DNA of 64,000 bases. It comes from Chitinophaga parva (GTDB lineage Bacteria > Bacteroidota > Bacteroidia > Chitinophagales > Chitinophagaceae). Positions within the stretch are counted from its first letter, which is position 1. The number at the start of each line of letters is the position of its first letter. The notes beneath the pieces are model-generated. The model searched no databases. It was not told where the DNA came from and saw only the letters and a program-made list of their open reading frames with translations. Of the stretch, positions 35,187 to 44,779 are shown one piece after another. The translations under genes were made by a program, and so were the position numbers. The stretch is taken from NCBI RefSeq assembly GCF_003071345.1, contig NZ_QCYK01000002.1:1364001-1428000 (forward strand). Direction: 5' to 3'.

Positions 35187-37637
35187 TCACTGTTTTACCA
35201 GGTGTGGCCCTAATTCCCGCACGTGTGCGGGATCCAGGGCCAGGTATGCTGCTACTACTTTTCCAAACACAGATTCACGGTCATTGAGCTGTATGTACAA
35301 CGTGTCTATAACGCGGGTAAGCGCCATGAGCACCCAGGTGGCTGCGAACATCTGCCTGCGTTTCTCCACATCCGTGGCCAGGAAAAGATCTTCCGCCAGG
35401 AATAGCGCGGCATCGGGTTCTTCCAGCTTCTGGTTAAAGAATTTGTCCAGCGCAAAGCAGGCCACAGACCAGGATTCCAGGCCACGGCAACTTTCATAAT
35501 AGATAATGCGCGATTCATGCGGCCCGGGAACGGCCTGTTGGGATTTATCGTCAATGGTGCCATCCCAGAAGCGGTCTTTGTAAGTTTCCAGCCCTGGCAT
35601 GTATTTCCAGCCGCCCTTACGGCGGTGCAGGGTTTCGCGGATGTTACCATGCTCACTCACCATTACCGCGGGGCGCTCCTGTAACTCGCCCTGGTCTGTA
35701 GCGCGCTGGCTGTTGCTTTCCAGTAGCACCAGCAGGCTTTCATAGCGGGTGCAGCCATTCACCGCACCTTTCAACGCAAGGTGGTTGAATACTTCTTTCA
35801 CTGCTGTATCCGGGTTTTGCTGGCGGAAATCGATCAGCAGTTCACCGTCATCCGGTGCGTCCATCGGCTCCAGGTGGAAGTCGATATTGAATTGGGCTGC
35901 CACGAAGTTGCAGAAGTCTGCCACCGTTTTCTTGATGCGGAAAGATCTGTTGCGGGTGTAATACTTCTTAAAGGCGATCTTTTTGTTTTGCGATACTTCC
36001 CAGTTGCAAAGCTCCGTATGCCGCACCAGCTGGTCCTTCCCGCCGTTTGCCACCACCAGGTTATTGGCGCCGTACAGGGAGAGGAGGATGTCTTTTTCAA
36101 AACGGTGGCAGTCCTGTGCTTCGTCTACAAACACGGTACGGTTTCGCTGGTGCCCGGCCAGGATACGCGATACCTGTTCCATAAAGCCTTCCAGCGTTAT
36201 CTTCACCCCGCCTTCGTTCCGTACTACCTGGTGCTCCTGCAAGTGCAATGCCCACAGCAGCAAGGAATGTTTATGAGCAATGCCGTGCTGTTCAAAATAT
36301 ACTTCCGGTTCGGAAATGGCTAGCAGCGTGTTTTCCAGTACATCATAGTAATCGGCAATGAAGGTTTTGCTGGCTTCCACCTGTGACAGCAGCACGACCT
36401 TGCGCTCGTAATATTCTTTAGACAGGCGGTTAAAATGCGCCGGTTTAAAATCTTCACTTCTTTCCAGGAAGCGGATAAAATCAAGCCCCGCTTCTTTGGC
36501 GCCTGTGTCCAGGGTGGTGGTGGATCTTAATGCCTGCTTCAGAGATACCCACCCGCTTTGCTGGCGCAGCAGCGGCTCTGTAAAATTGTAGATAAGGCGC
36601 ATGCGCTCCTTCAGGTGGTGCTGGAGCTTTTCCAGCCTGGCGGCAGAAAGCACATGCAGTACGCCCAGTGATCTGGCCAGCCGGTAGAAGAAGGAGTGCA
36701 GGGTAAGCACAGCAGCCTCGCCGGGCATACTGCCGCCACGTTCCAGGCATTGTATGTTCTGGTGGGCTTTGATAGTGCGGGCTATGTCAAAGATGAGCAG
36801 CTTATTGTAACTGAGAAAGAGTGCATTGCCGCCATTGCCGGTACACTTCATCATCAGGGTCAGTAACTCGCTGGACTTTCCCGTGCCGGCCTTACCATGA
36901 ATGATGATGAGGTTTTTATTCAGCTCTTCAAACAAGGTCTTTTCATTCGTTAGCTGGCGCCCCAGGCGTTCCGTTTTACGGCGGGTGAGGAAGCCTATTT
37001 CGCTGTCGCGGATGGCCTGTTCCGCCAGGGCGTGCAGCTGGTGTGGCAGGGCGGCATAGCCCGCGTCTGTCTTCCACTCTTTGTAGGAAATGAAGATGTC
37101 GGATGTGCTTTCCAGGAAGTAGCGGTTCAGCGCAAAGAAGTCCAGCTGCGGCGCCACCAGGTAATTGTCCAGCACCTGCTCATGTGGGTTCTGGATGAAA
37201 ATAAGGGGTTGCACATACAGCTGGTCTTTCTGGAAGCCGCATTTGTGCACCAGGTAGTTGGTAAGGTTAAATCGCAGGGAACTGATCTCCGTGCTGTAGT
37301 CCAGCACTTCGGCATCGTGCAGCAGCTGCAGGCCGGAAATTGTCACCGGTGCTGTTTTCAGGTGGGATACAAATTTGACAGGGATGACCAGGTTGTGCAG
37401 GTACACATACCTGTCTTTCTTTTTAAACCGGTAAAAGTTGCCTTTTTCCGGGTTTACCGCCAGTACCAGCAGCAGGTCTATATTGGCTTCTGAAGATACC
37501 GGTACGGGGAAATTGTTGAAGGCAAATACCTGCGCGTCCAGTGCCGTGCCGCTTACCAGCTGGTTAAAGCTGCTTTCAAAAGCCTCATAGTCAAACAAGG
37601 GGTTGCGGCCATTAATGGCAGTGATGTTGATACTCAT
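35187..37637 (-). CDS. SF1 (UvrD-like) helicase-related ATPase with extra N-terminal domain
   Basis: An 816-residue protein. Walker A is HGKAGTGKSSELL near residue 248; Walker B is TVFVDEAQDCHRFE near residue 500; motif III-like GGKDQLVRH follows; IIYYESCRGLESWSVACFAL matches motif V and WVLMALTRVIDTLYIQL motif VI. About 230 residues precede the ATPase; the segment SSEANIDLLLVLAVNP recalls NERD nuclease domains, but the usual E-x-K is not clear, so a nuclease is not claimed. The ATG at 37637 has an unusually strong SD (AAAGGAGG, 9-16 bases upstream), rare in Bacteroidota, and rules out a longer frame. Possible DNA repair, RNA or defence role; unknown. Confidence 0.8.
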   Translation of the reverse strand: MSINITAINGRNPLFDYEAFESSFNQLVSGTALDAQVFAFNNFPVPVSSEANIDLLLVLAVNPEKGNFYRFKKKDRYVYLHNLVIPVKFVSHLKTAPVTISGLQLLHDAEVLDYSTEISSLRFNLTNYLVHKCGFQKDQLYVQPLIFIQNPHEQVLDNYLVAPQLDFFALNRYFLESTSDIFISYKEWKTDAGYAALPHQLHALAEQAIRDSEIGFLTRRKTERLGRQLTNEKTLFEELNKNLIIIHGKAGTGKSSELLTLMMKCTGNGGNALFLSYNKLLIFDIARTIKAHQNIQCLERGGSMPGEAAVLTLHSFFYRLARSLGVLHVLSAARLEKLQHHLKERMRLIYNFTEPLLRQQSGWVSLKQALRSTTTLDTGAKEAGLDFIRFLERSEDFKPAHFNRLSKEYYERKVVLLSQVEASKTFIADYYDVLENTLLAISEPEVYFEQHGIAHKHSLLLWALHLQEHQVVRNEGGVKITLEGFMEQVSRILAGHQRNRTVFVDEAQDCHRFEKDILLSLYGANNLVVANGGKDQLVRHTELCNWEVSQNKKIAFKKYYTRNRSFRIKKTVADFCNFVAAQFNIDFHLEPMDAPDDGELLIDFRQQNPDTAVKEVFNHLALKGAVNGCTRYESLLVLLESNSQRATDQGELQERPAVMVSEHGNIRETLHRRKGGWKYMPGLETYKDRFWDGTIDDKSQQAVPGPHESRIIYYESCRGLESWSVACFALDKFFNQKLEEPDAALFLAEDLFLATDVEKRRQMFAATWVLMALTRVIDTLYIQLNDRESVFGKVVAAYLALDPAHVRELGPHLVKQ

Positions 37638-37821
37638 GATGTCCTCCTTTTGGTTGTGTTTTTTTGAGCTGTTGGGTTTAAAAATGGGGGCCGGAAATTT
37701 TTCGATCGATGCTTTCAGGACAGCATGTTGGGGCACATGCCGGAGGCTAAAATACATTGGCAAAACGCATTGAATATGCGCAACCGGAGAAATCAGTAAA
37801 TCGGACAACAACGGGTACACG

Positions 37822-37861
37822 AAAAAAAAGGTGCCGGCTGCAAACTGGCTGCAGCCGGCAC
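37822..37861 (-). terminator. Rho-independent terminator of the GH3 gene
   Basis: GTGCCGGCTGCA (37831-37842) and TGCAGCCGGCAC (37850-37861) form a perfect 12-bp stem with a 7-base loop; an eight-A run at 37822-37829 becomes the U-tract on the minus strand. It separates GH3 from the helicase-like gene, so the latter needs its own promoter in 37638-37821; I saw no full TAnnTTTG there. Confidence 0.92.
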
Positions 37862-37935
37862 TTCTAAGAATTGATTACTAACGTTTACGCATAAGCGCAA
37901 TAAAATGAAACTGCACTGATGGTGCAGTGAAAATC

Positions 37936-40290
37936 TTACGGATGCAGTTCATGAAGCGGCAACTGCGGTGCCAGCGCAGTGTGTACTTTCTCCGCCAGCA
38001 TTTCCTTGTCCAGGGTGAAAGTGGCCGTCTGGCGGACGTCTTCAGACGATGCACCTATACGTACTTCATAGTTGCCTGCATCGGCTATCCAGGACGACTG
38101 GGCCGTGTTAAACGATGCAAGATCTTTAATGCTTAATGTAAAAGTGAGCGTCTGGGAAGCGCCGGGTGCAAGCAGTTTGGTCTTGGCAAAAGCCTTCAGT
38201 TCCTGTGCGGGTTTGTCCGCCATCTTTGCCGGTGCGGCCAGGTAAAGCTCTACTACTTCTTTACCGGGTACCTTACCGCTGTTGGTCACCGTGAGGGTCG
38301 CGGTCATAGGCGTGCCGTCAAAGTGGCTGCCGGATAGGGTTACCTTGCCATAGCTGAAGTTTGTGTAAGACAATCCATACCCGAATTCATACGCTGCTTT
38401 GATGTTGAAGGTTTTGTAATAACGGTAGCCTACATAGATGCCCTCTTCATAACTTACTTCCGCGGGCTTGCCCATGAGCGGGTTGCCGGCCGTGCTATCG
38501 TCCGGGTGCAGTAGCTGGCCCGGGAAGGTCCTGGCCGAAGGCACATCTTCATAATGCACGGGGAAGGTAGCGGTGAGCTTGCCGGAAGGATTTACTTTCC
38601 CGGTCACTACATCTGCAATCGCGTGCCCGCCTTCCTGGCCAGGCTGCCAGGCCAGGAGGATGGCGTCTGCATCATCGCGCCAGCTGCTTACATCCATCAC
38701 GCCACCAATGTTCATTATGACAATTACTTTTTTTCCTTTAGCGTGAAAAGTGTTGCTGATGTTGTGCAGGTTTTGCAGTTCTGCAGCTGTGAGGGTATAA
38801 TCGTCATCTACTTTGCGGTCGCCGCCTTCACCCGCCAGGCGGCCTATGGTCACCAGGGCAATATCGTTACTGGCAGCTTTGGCTTGCAGCAGTGTTTCTT
38901 CCAATGGCATTTCAGCAATGGGTGGCGGTGCCAGGAAGGCCATGGCAGGTTTGGAACGATGGTTTTTCTGCGCTGCAATGTACACCTGGTAAGTGTTTGA
39001 GAGCGCTGCGTCCACCGGGAAATTAGCTGCCTGCATGCCTTCCAGCAGGGATACCACATATGCTTTATTTACATCACCACTACCGGTGCCACCGGCAATG
39101 AGGTCGTAAGATGTATTGCCAAACAAGGCAATGCGCCTGCTTTGGGCCAGGGGCAATACATTGTCCTTGTTCTTCAGCAGTACCATACCTTCTGCGGCGG
39201 CGGCGCGGCTCACGGCCGCATGTGCTTTCAGGTCTGGCTTATCACTGTAATTGTAGTGTTTAAACGCCGGCGAGAGCAGGATGATGTTGAGGATGCGGGT
39301 CACGTTTTCATCCAGCTGTGCCGGGGTAATGACACCGCTTTGCACACCGGCCAGTAGTGCCTCTGTTTGGGCATGGGTTCCGGGCATTAACATGTCATTA
39401 CCGGCATTCATCTGCGCCACGGGATGCTGCCCGCCAAACCAGTCTGTCATCACAAACCCTTTGAAACCCCATTCATCGCGCAGGATGTCCGTGAGCAGGG
39501 GCCGGCTTTCAGAAGTGTAAGTATCGTTCACCAGGTTATAGGACGACATCACGGTCCAGGGTTGGGATTGTTTTATGGCAATCTCAAACCCGCGCAGGTA
39601 CAGCTCGCGCAGCGCACGCTCACTCACATGGGTGTTCAGCTGCATGCGGTTAAACTCCTGGTTGTTGGCCGCAAAGTGTTTCAGGGAAGTGCCTACATGA
39701 TTGGCCTGTACGCCATTGATCAGTGCGGCGGCAATATTGCCTGCCACCACGGGGTCTTCAGAATAGTATTCAAAATTGCGGCCACCCAGCGGGTTGCGTT
39801 GCAGGTTAATGGCGGGCGACAACAATACATCAATACCATAATCCAGTGCCTCTTTGCCAAACGCCTGGCCCACGCGCCGCACCAGGGCTGTGTCCCAGGA
39901 ACTGGCCAGCAACGTGCCTACAGGGAAAGCGGTGGCATAGTAAGGATGGGCACTGTCTCCATTGCGGATGGGATTAATGCGCACCCCTGCAGGACCATCG
40001 GAAAGCACGATGGACGGGATGCCCAGTCGGGGAATGGCGTGCGTGCGGCCGGCCGCACCGGGTACTTTTTCCGGCACCTGGTCATCGCCCGGGTCGGCCG
40101 GGGGCAGCATGCCGGGTGGCAGGTCTTCAATGCGCATGCCCATGCCTACAATGAGCTTTACTTTTTCTTCGGTGGTCATAGCCTTTACCACCTCCGGTAA
40201 AGGGCTGTGGCCCAGTTGGGGCGCTGTTTGCGCAAATATGCAGCTGCTGGCAAAGCATAGACAGAGTATGCCTGCAATAGACCTGATCAT
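37936..40290 (-). CDS. GH3 beta-glucosidase-like glycoside hydrolase
   Basis: A 784-residue secreted enzyme with a signal peptide ending CIFAQ. The GH3 N-terminal barrel has GPAGVRINP, SSWDTALVRRVGQAFGKEA, LKHFAANNQEFNR, and the nucleophile Asp in FVMTDWFGG near residue 283. The C-terminal alpha/beta sandwich begins RIALFGNTSYDLIAGGTGSGDV, and a fibronectin type III-like domain (about 670-770) closes the protein. It should cleave beta-glucosides or related beta-glycosides; family members also take xylosides. It is divergent from the cytochrome gene and not in a SusCD locus. Confidence 0.93.
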   Translation of the reverse strand: MIRSIAGILCLCFASSCIFAQTAPQLGHSPLPEVVKAMTTEEKVKLIVGMGMRIEDLPPGMLPPADPGDDQVPEKVPGAAGRTHAIPRLGIPSIVLSDGPAGVRINPIRNGDSAHPYYATAFPVGTLLASSWDTALVRRVGQAFGKEALDYGIDVLLSPAINLQRNPLGGRNFEYYSEDPVVAGNIAAALINGVQANHVGTSLKHFAANNQEFNRMQLNTHVSERALRELYLRGFEIAIKQSQPWTVMSSYNLVNDTYTSESRPLLTDILRDEWGFKGFVMTDWFGGQHPVAQMNAGNDMLMPGTHAQTEALLAGVQSGVITPAQLDENVTRILNIILLSPAFKHYNYSDKPDLKAHAAVSRAAAAEGMVLLKNKDNVLPLAQSRRIALFGNTSYDLIAGGTGSGDVNKAYVVSLLEGMQAANFPVDAALSNTYQVYIAAQKNHRSKPAMAFLAPPPIAEMPLEETLLQAKAASNDIALVTIGRLAGEGGDRKVDDDYTLTAAELQNLHNISNTFHAKGKKVIVIMNIGGVMDVSSWRDDADAILLAWQPGQEGGHAIADVVTGKVNPSGKLTATFPVHYEDVPSARTFPGQLLHPDDSTAGNPLMGKPAEVSYEEGIYVGYRYYKTFNIKAAYEFGYGLSYTNFSYGKVTLSGSHFDGTPMTATLTVTNSGKVPGKEVVELYLAAPAKMADKPAQELKAFAKTKLLAPGASQTLTFTLSIKDLASFNTAQSSWIADAGNYEVRIGASSEDVRQTATFTLDKEMLAEKVHTALAPQLPLHELHP

Positions 40291-40416
40291 GTACGTGGGT
40301 TTAGTTTTAGATATGGTAACAGCAAAATGATCACAAAATATACCGCTTTTTTAGCAAAGCCAGCCTGCGTATCTTACCATAACCAAAGGTAATGCCGCAT
40401 GACATTTACCAATAAG

Positions 40417-40449
40417 CACCCCAGGAACATGCGTGTTATCTTTGGGGTG
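40417..40449 (+). promoter_or_regulatory. Promoter -7 box inside an inverted repeat, cytochrome operon
   Basis: TATCTTTG (40437-40444) matches TAnnTTTG and lies 25 bases before ATG 40470. An inverted repeat, CACCCCA (40417-40423) and TGGGGTG (40443-40449), spans the core promoter, as an operator or a hairpin at the transcript start would. No good -33 box. The remainder of the 179-base gap to GH3 shows no other clear signal. Confidence 0.45.
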
Positions 40450-40469
40450 AACGGAAGCATTTTAAACGT

Positions 40470-41468
40470 ATGATGAAGCAACACTGGTTCCCGGTTTTAT
40501 TGTTTTGCATTTGCTGCGCAGGTGTATGGCATAGTTGCCAGCAGGTCCGGGACGCGCGGCGGGAGCAGGAGGTAGCGGACAGGAATGATCAACAACCGGC
40601 CGGCGCAGATACACTATGGCATGGTGCAGGGGTGGAAGACCTGCCGGATGATGCACAGGTGCGGTATGGACATGACCTGGTGGCCAACACCTCCGCTTAC
40701 CTGGGCCCCCGGGGCAGCGTGGCGCATATCTCCAATGGCATGAACTGCCAGAACTGCCACCTGCAGGCCGGGACCGTGCCTTTTGGCAATAACTATGGTA
40801 AAGTATATGCCACCTACCCGCTGTACCGCGCCCGTAATAACGGCATACAGGATATCTATGACCGGGTGAATGACTGCCTGCAACGCAGCCTGAATGGCCA
40901 GCCGCTGGATAGCAGCACCAAAGAAATGCAGGCTATTTATGCCTACATTAAATGGCTGGGTAAAGATGTGCCCAAAGGCACGGTGCCAGGTGGTACCAGT
41001 ATTATGAAACTGGCTTACCTGGACCGCCCTGCCAGTCCCGCCGCCGGCAAGGCTGTTTATGCCGCTACCTGCCAGCGCTGTCATGGCAGTGACGGGCAGG
41101 GGCAGCTCAACCCGGACCATAACGGGTACGCCTATCCGCCGTTATGGGGGCCACATAGCTTTAACGATGGAGCAGGCCTGTACCGCATCAGCAACATGGC
41201 GGGTTTTGTGTACAACAACATGCCCTTTGGCACAGACTATCAACATCCCCAACTGAGTGAGGCAACTGCGTGGGACGTGGCAGCCTTTGTAAACAGCCAG
41301 CCCCGCCCGCATTACAATCAACAGAACGACTGGCAGATGCGGGAAAGAAAACCGCTGGATTTCCCATTTGGCCCTTATGCGGATCCTTATACGGAACGGC
41401 AACATAAATACGGGCCTTTTAAACCTATTCAAGTATTTTACGCAAGCAATAAAAACAAAACTCCATGA
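40470..41468 (+). CDS. Dihaem c-type cytochrome, thiosulfate dehydrogenase (TsdA)-like
   Basis: A 332-residue exported cytochrome. The N-terminal hydrophobic stretch ends in WHSC, possibly a lipobox. Two haem motifs are present: NCQNCH near 92-96 and TCQRCHG near 200-205. Around the first, GMNCQNCHLQAGTVPFGNNYGKVYATYPLYRAR and NDCLQRSLNGQPL, in separate parts, follow the TsdA pattern, and PEM-like KEMQAIYAYIKWL comes next. TsdA oxidises thiosulfate to tetrathionate or the reverse. The residue that serves as the active-site Cys ligand could not be verified by eye. ATG 40470 is followed by a second ATG. The downstream dsrE-like gene overlaps by 4 bases. Confidence 0.85.
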   Translation: MMKQHWFPVLLFCICCAGVWHSCQQVRDARREQEVADRNDQQPAGADTLWHGAGVEDLPDDAQVRYGHDLVANTSAYLGPRGSVAHISNGMNCQNCHLQAGTVPFGNNYGKVYATYPLYRARNNGIQDIYDRVNDCLQRSLNGQPLDSSTKEMQAIYAYIKWLGKDVPKGTVPGGTSIMKLAYLDRPASPAAGKAVYAATCQRCHGSDGQGQLNPDHNGYAYPPLWGPHSFNDGAGLYRISNMAGFVYNNMPFGTDYQHPQLSEATAWDVAAFVNSQPRPHYNQQNDWQMRERKPLDFPFGPYADPYTERQHKYGPFKPIQVFYASNKNKTP

Positions 41469-41932
41469 AACAATTAGCGATCCAACTGGCCTGCTGCCTG
41501 CTGCTGGCCACCGCCGCGCACGCGCAGGCCGATACCGGCAAACTGGCTGCCAACAAGGCTTTTACCGGTGCCAGGGCCACACAGAAACATTATAACGCTA
41601 TTTATCAACTGGACTCCAACGATCCCAAGACCATCGTCAAGGCATTCCGCAACATCCAGAACGCGCTCAGCGATCCCCGCCTGCAGGGCAAGGTCACCAT
41701 TGAACTGGTCACTTTTGCGGCCGGCACGGACGTAGTGCTGAAAGATGGCCCTTATGAAAAGGACCTGCAGGACCTTATTGAAAAAGGCGTGATCGTGGCT
41801 CAATGCGCTAATTCCCTGCGGGAAAGGAAGATCCCGCAGGACAAGGTCTTTGATTTTATTGCCATTGTACCAAGTGGTAACGGGGAGCTGATCCTGCGCC
41901 AGGCGGAGCACTGGGCCATTGTAAAACCATAA
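41465..41932 (+). CDS. Exported DsrE-like protein
   Basis: A 155-residue protein with a signal peptide ending AHAQA. The mature part is a DsrE/DsrF fold: AIYQLDSNDPKTIVKAFRNIQNAL, then IELVTFAAGTDVVLK, LIEKGVIVAQCANSLRER and FIAIVPSGNGELILRQAEHWAIVKP. Cys in VAQCANSL occupies the position of the DsrE sulfur-carrying Cys. The ATGA overlap with the cytochrome gene shows translational coupling, so a periplasmic sulfur-handling role together with the TsdA-like cytochrome is a fair inference. Confidence 0.88.
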   Translation: MKQLAIQLACCLLLATAAHAQADTGKLAANKAFTGARATQKHYNAIYQLDSNDPKTIVKAFRNIQNALSDPRLQGKVTIELVTFAAGTDVVLKDGPYEKDLQDLIEKGVIVAQCANSLRERKIPQDKVFDFIAIVPSGNGELILRQAEHWAIVKP

Positions 41933-41935
41933 CAC

Positions 41936-42847
41936 ATGAGACATAAGATAGTGATAACGGCCCTGTTGCTGGCGGCTGCAGGGGCAGGTCATGCGCAGGA
42001 CCATTCTTTTGATCCACCCTGGAACACACCGCCCCGGGCCAGTGTAAACTTCACGGTACCCGGTATAGACAATGTGCCGGACCTGTATGGGGATATCAAT
42101 GATCCGCAACTGGTGGTCTTCTTTGGCGGTAACCAGTTTATGTGCATTGATGACCTGCTGGCCGGTTTTAAAAAAGCATACCCGCAGTATACCCGCGTCT
42201 TTGCAGAAACGCTACCACCAGGCATCCTGGACCAGCAGATTGCCGGCGGCGACCTTACCATCGGTAACCTGCATATCACGCTGCGCCCCGATGTGTTTAC
42301 CGCCAGCAAAGGCATGCTGGAAGAAAAGGCCGGCCTGTTAAAGGACACGGTGTCTTACACCTCCAATAAACTGGCTATCATGGTACGCGCCGGCAACCCT
42401 AAGCATATCCAGGGCTGGAAAGACCTGGGCCGTGAAGATGTGCGGGTGAGCATGCCCAATCCTGCCTGGGAAGGCGTTGCCAAACAAATACAGGCATCCT
42501 ATGTAAAAGCCGGTGGTGAAGCGCTAAAACAAACCATCATGGAAACAAAGGTGAAAGACAGCACTACTTACCTTACCAAGATCCATCACCGCCAAACGCC
42601 CATGCGTATCCTTTACAACCAGAGCGATGCCGGCCCGGTATGGTACTCAGAAGCCTGGTATCAAAAAATGATCGGTAACCCGGTGGACCTGGTAACGGTG
42701 CCAGATGCCCAAAATGCCACGGTGATTTACACGGCCGGCTCCCTGAAAACTGCCCCTCACGCGCAGGCGGCCGCAGATTTCCTGCGCTTTCTCCGTAGCC
42801 CTGCCGCCCAAGCCGTATATAAGAAGTACGGTTTTGATCTGAAGTAG
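41936..42847 (+). CDS. Orphan periplasmic solute-binding protein, ModA/phosphate type fold
   Basis: A 303-residue protein with a signal peptide ending AGHAQ, starting 3 bases after the DsrE-like stop. Type II periplasmic binding fold pieces are visible: QLVVFFGGNQFMCIDDLLAGFKKAYP, TIGNLHITLRPDVFTA, TSNKLAIMVRAGNPKHIQGWKDL, VRVSMPNPAWEGVAKQI and AAADFLRFLRSPAAQAVYKKYGF. This is the pattern of oxyanion binders (molybdate, sulfate, phosphate). No ABC permease or ATPase is nearby, so it may sense or deliver an oxyanion such as a sulfur compound to its operon partners (inference). Confidence 0.85.
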   Translation: MRHKIVITALLLAAAGAGHAQDHSFDPPWNTPPRASVNFTVPGIDNVPDLYGDINDPQLVVFFGGNQFMCIDDLLAGFKKAYPQYTRVFAETLPPGILDQQIAGGDLTIGNLHITLRPDVFTASKGMLEEKAGLLKDTVSYTSNKLAIMVRAGNPKHIQGWKDLGREDVRVSMPNPAWEGVAKQIQASYVKAGGEALKQTIMETKVKDSTTYLTKIHHRQTPMRILYNQSDAGPVWYSEAWYQKMIGNPVDLVTVPDAQNATVIYTAGSLKTAPHAQAAADFLRFLRSPAAQAVYKKYGFDLK

Positions 42848-42916
42848 GTGGCTGCAGTGCAGTAAGGCTGGCGCCGGGCGCCATTTTGCTGGTACACCCT
42901 TTGTATTGGGTACTGC

Positions 42917-44731
42917 ATGCAACATGAAAAGCGTTCTTACCAGCCCATAGAAAACTATGGTATCATTGGCAACCTGCAAACGGTGGCCCTGGTGTCACTG
43001 CGCGGGTCCATTGATTTTATGTGCTGCCCGCGTTTTGATTCTCCTACCGTATTTGCCACCCTGCTGGACGCCAAAAAGGGTGGCTATTTTTCTATAGAGC
43101 CGGTGATGAAAGAATACAAAAGCAAGCAACTGTACATTCCCGGTACGGCAGTATTGCTGACCCGCTTTTTTGCAGACGCCGGCATCGCGGAGATCTCTGA
43201 TTATATGCCTTTGACGGACCATTACGAAGATCATTGCGGGTGCATTATCCGTAAAATAAAAACCATCCGGGGCAATATCACCTACCGCATGCACTGTGCG
43301 CCCCGGTTTGATTATGCGCGTACCCCGCATGAAGCGCAGCAGCAGGGGCCCTCCATCGCATTTACCGCAGGTGCCGCTCATTTACCCAAACTTAGATTGC
43401 TGGCAGAAGTGCCGTTGGAAATACGCGGTGCGGATGGTTACGCAGAATTTACCGTAAGCGAAAATGATTCCGTGCACATTGTATTGGAATCTTTTACCGG
43501 CGATATACAGGAACAGCCGGATATTAAAAATTACGTACAGCACACTTATATAGACACCATAGACACCTGGCGCAAGTGGTGCCGGCAGATCACCTACGAT
43601 GGCCGCTATACAGAGCTGGTACAGCGTTCTGCCATTACCCTGAAATTACTAAGCTCCGGCCAGTACGGCTCTGTTATTGCGGCGGCTACCTTTGGCCTGC
43701 CGGAGACCATGGGCGGGCACCGCAACTGGGACTACCGCTACGCCTGGATAAGGGATGCTGCCTTTACCATGTATGCCTTCTTACGGCTAGGCCTATACGA
43801 AGAAGCCCATCACTTTTTAGAATGGGTGTTCAATCTGTGTAAGGAGCGTAAGCTGCAACTTATTTACCGCATTGATGGCAATACGGAGCTGGATGAAAAA
43901 GAACTGCCCCACCTGGATGGTTACCAGGGCTCCCGGCCGGTACGCATTGGCAATGCGGCCAAAGACCAGTTGCAGGTGGATATTTACGGTGAACTGATCG
44001 ACACCATTTACATCTACAATAAATCCTATAAACCTATTAGCTACGAGTTTTGGACCATGATCTGCACCCTGGTGGAATGCGTAACAGAACAGTGGGACTG
44101 CAAAGACCATGGCATCTGGGAAATACGCAGTGACAAGCTGCCGTTCCTGCACAGCCGGTTAATGTGCTGGGTGGCTATGGACAGGGCTATCAAGATCGCG
44201 GAGCACCGCGTATTCCCTTACCCCGAGCAGGAATGGAAATCCCTGCGGGATGCCATCTACAACGATATTTACCACAACTTCTGGAACGGGAAGGTGCAAG
44301 CCTGGGTGCAGTCCAAAGGCAGTGACCTGCTGGATGCCAGTGTGCTGCTCATGCCGCTCACGCATTTTATTGCACCAATGGAACCGCGGTGGACAAAGAC
44401 CATGGAAGCCCTGGACAAAAAGCTGCGACTGGATGTACTGCTGTACCGCTACCAGGGATCGGATAGGCGTATTGATGGGCTGGAAGGAGAGGAGGGCACT
44501 TTTAATATGTGCTCCTTCTGGTATATTGAAGCCCTGGCTAAGAGTGGGCAGGTCAGCAAGGCAGTAGAGAATTTTGAGAAGATGCTGGGATATGCCAATC
44601 ACCTGGGATTGTTCAGCGAGGAACTGGGACACACCGGTGAACACCTGGGCAATTTCCCGCAGGCCTTTACGCACCTGGCATTGATCAGTGCCGCGCTGGA
44701 ACTGGATAAACAACTGAAGCGGCTCCGGTAG
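42917..44731 (+). CDS. GH15 family glucoamylase/trehalase-like enzyme
   Basis: A 604-residue cytoplasmic protein with no signal peptide. The N-terminal domain (YQPIENYGIIGNLQTVALVSLRGSIDFMCCPRFDSP) is the beta domain of bacterial GH15 enzymes. The (alpha/alpha)6 barrel has GGHRNWDYRYAWIRDAAFTMYAFLRLG near residue 269, DHGIWEIRSDKLPFLHSRLMCWVAMDRA with a candidate catalytic Glu, and DGLEGEEGTFNMCSFWYIEALA near 520 with the second acidic site. Enzymes of this form hydrolyse alpha-glucans or trehalose. Cytoplasmic location favours intracellular alpha-glucoside or trehalose use. Confidence 0.92.
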   Translation: MQHEKRSYQPIENYGIIGNLQTVALVSLRGSIDFMCCPRFDSPTVFATLLDAKKGGYFSIEPVMKEYKSKQLYIPGTAVLLTRFFADAGIAEISDYMPLTDHYEDHCGCIIRKIKTIRGNITYRMHCAPRFDYARTPHEAQQQGPSIAFTAGAAHLPKLRLLAEVPLEIRGADGYAEFTVSENDSVHIVLESFTGDIQEQPDIKNYVQHTYIDTIDTWRKWCRQITYDGRYTELVQRSAITLKLLSSGQYGSVIAAATFGLPETMGGHRNWDYRYAWIRDAAFTMYAFLRLGLYEEAHHFLEWVFNLCKERKLQLIYRIDGNTELDEKELPHLDGYQGSRPVRIGNAAKDQLQVDIYGELIDTIYIYNKSYKPISYEFWTMICTLVECVTEQWDCKDHGIWEIRSDKLPFLHSRLMCWVAMDRAIKIAEHRVFPYPEQEWKSLRDAIYNDIYHNFWNGKVQAWVQSKGSDLLDASVLLMPLTHFIAPMEPRWTKTMEALDKKLRLDVLLYRYQGSDRRIDGLEGEEGTFNMCSFWYIEALAKSGQVSKAVENFEKMLGYANHLGLFSEELGHTGEHLGNFPQAFTHLALISAALELDKQLKRLR

Positions 44732-44779
44732 GAATACCCGTTGGGGTGGATTGCTTCCTTCCCCGGAATTTTTTTTTAC

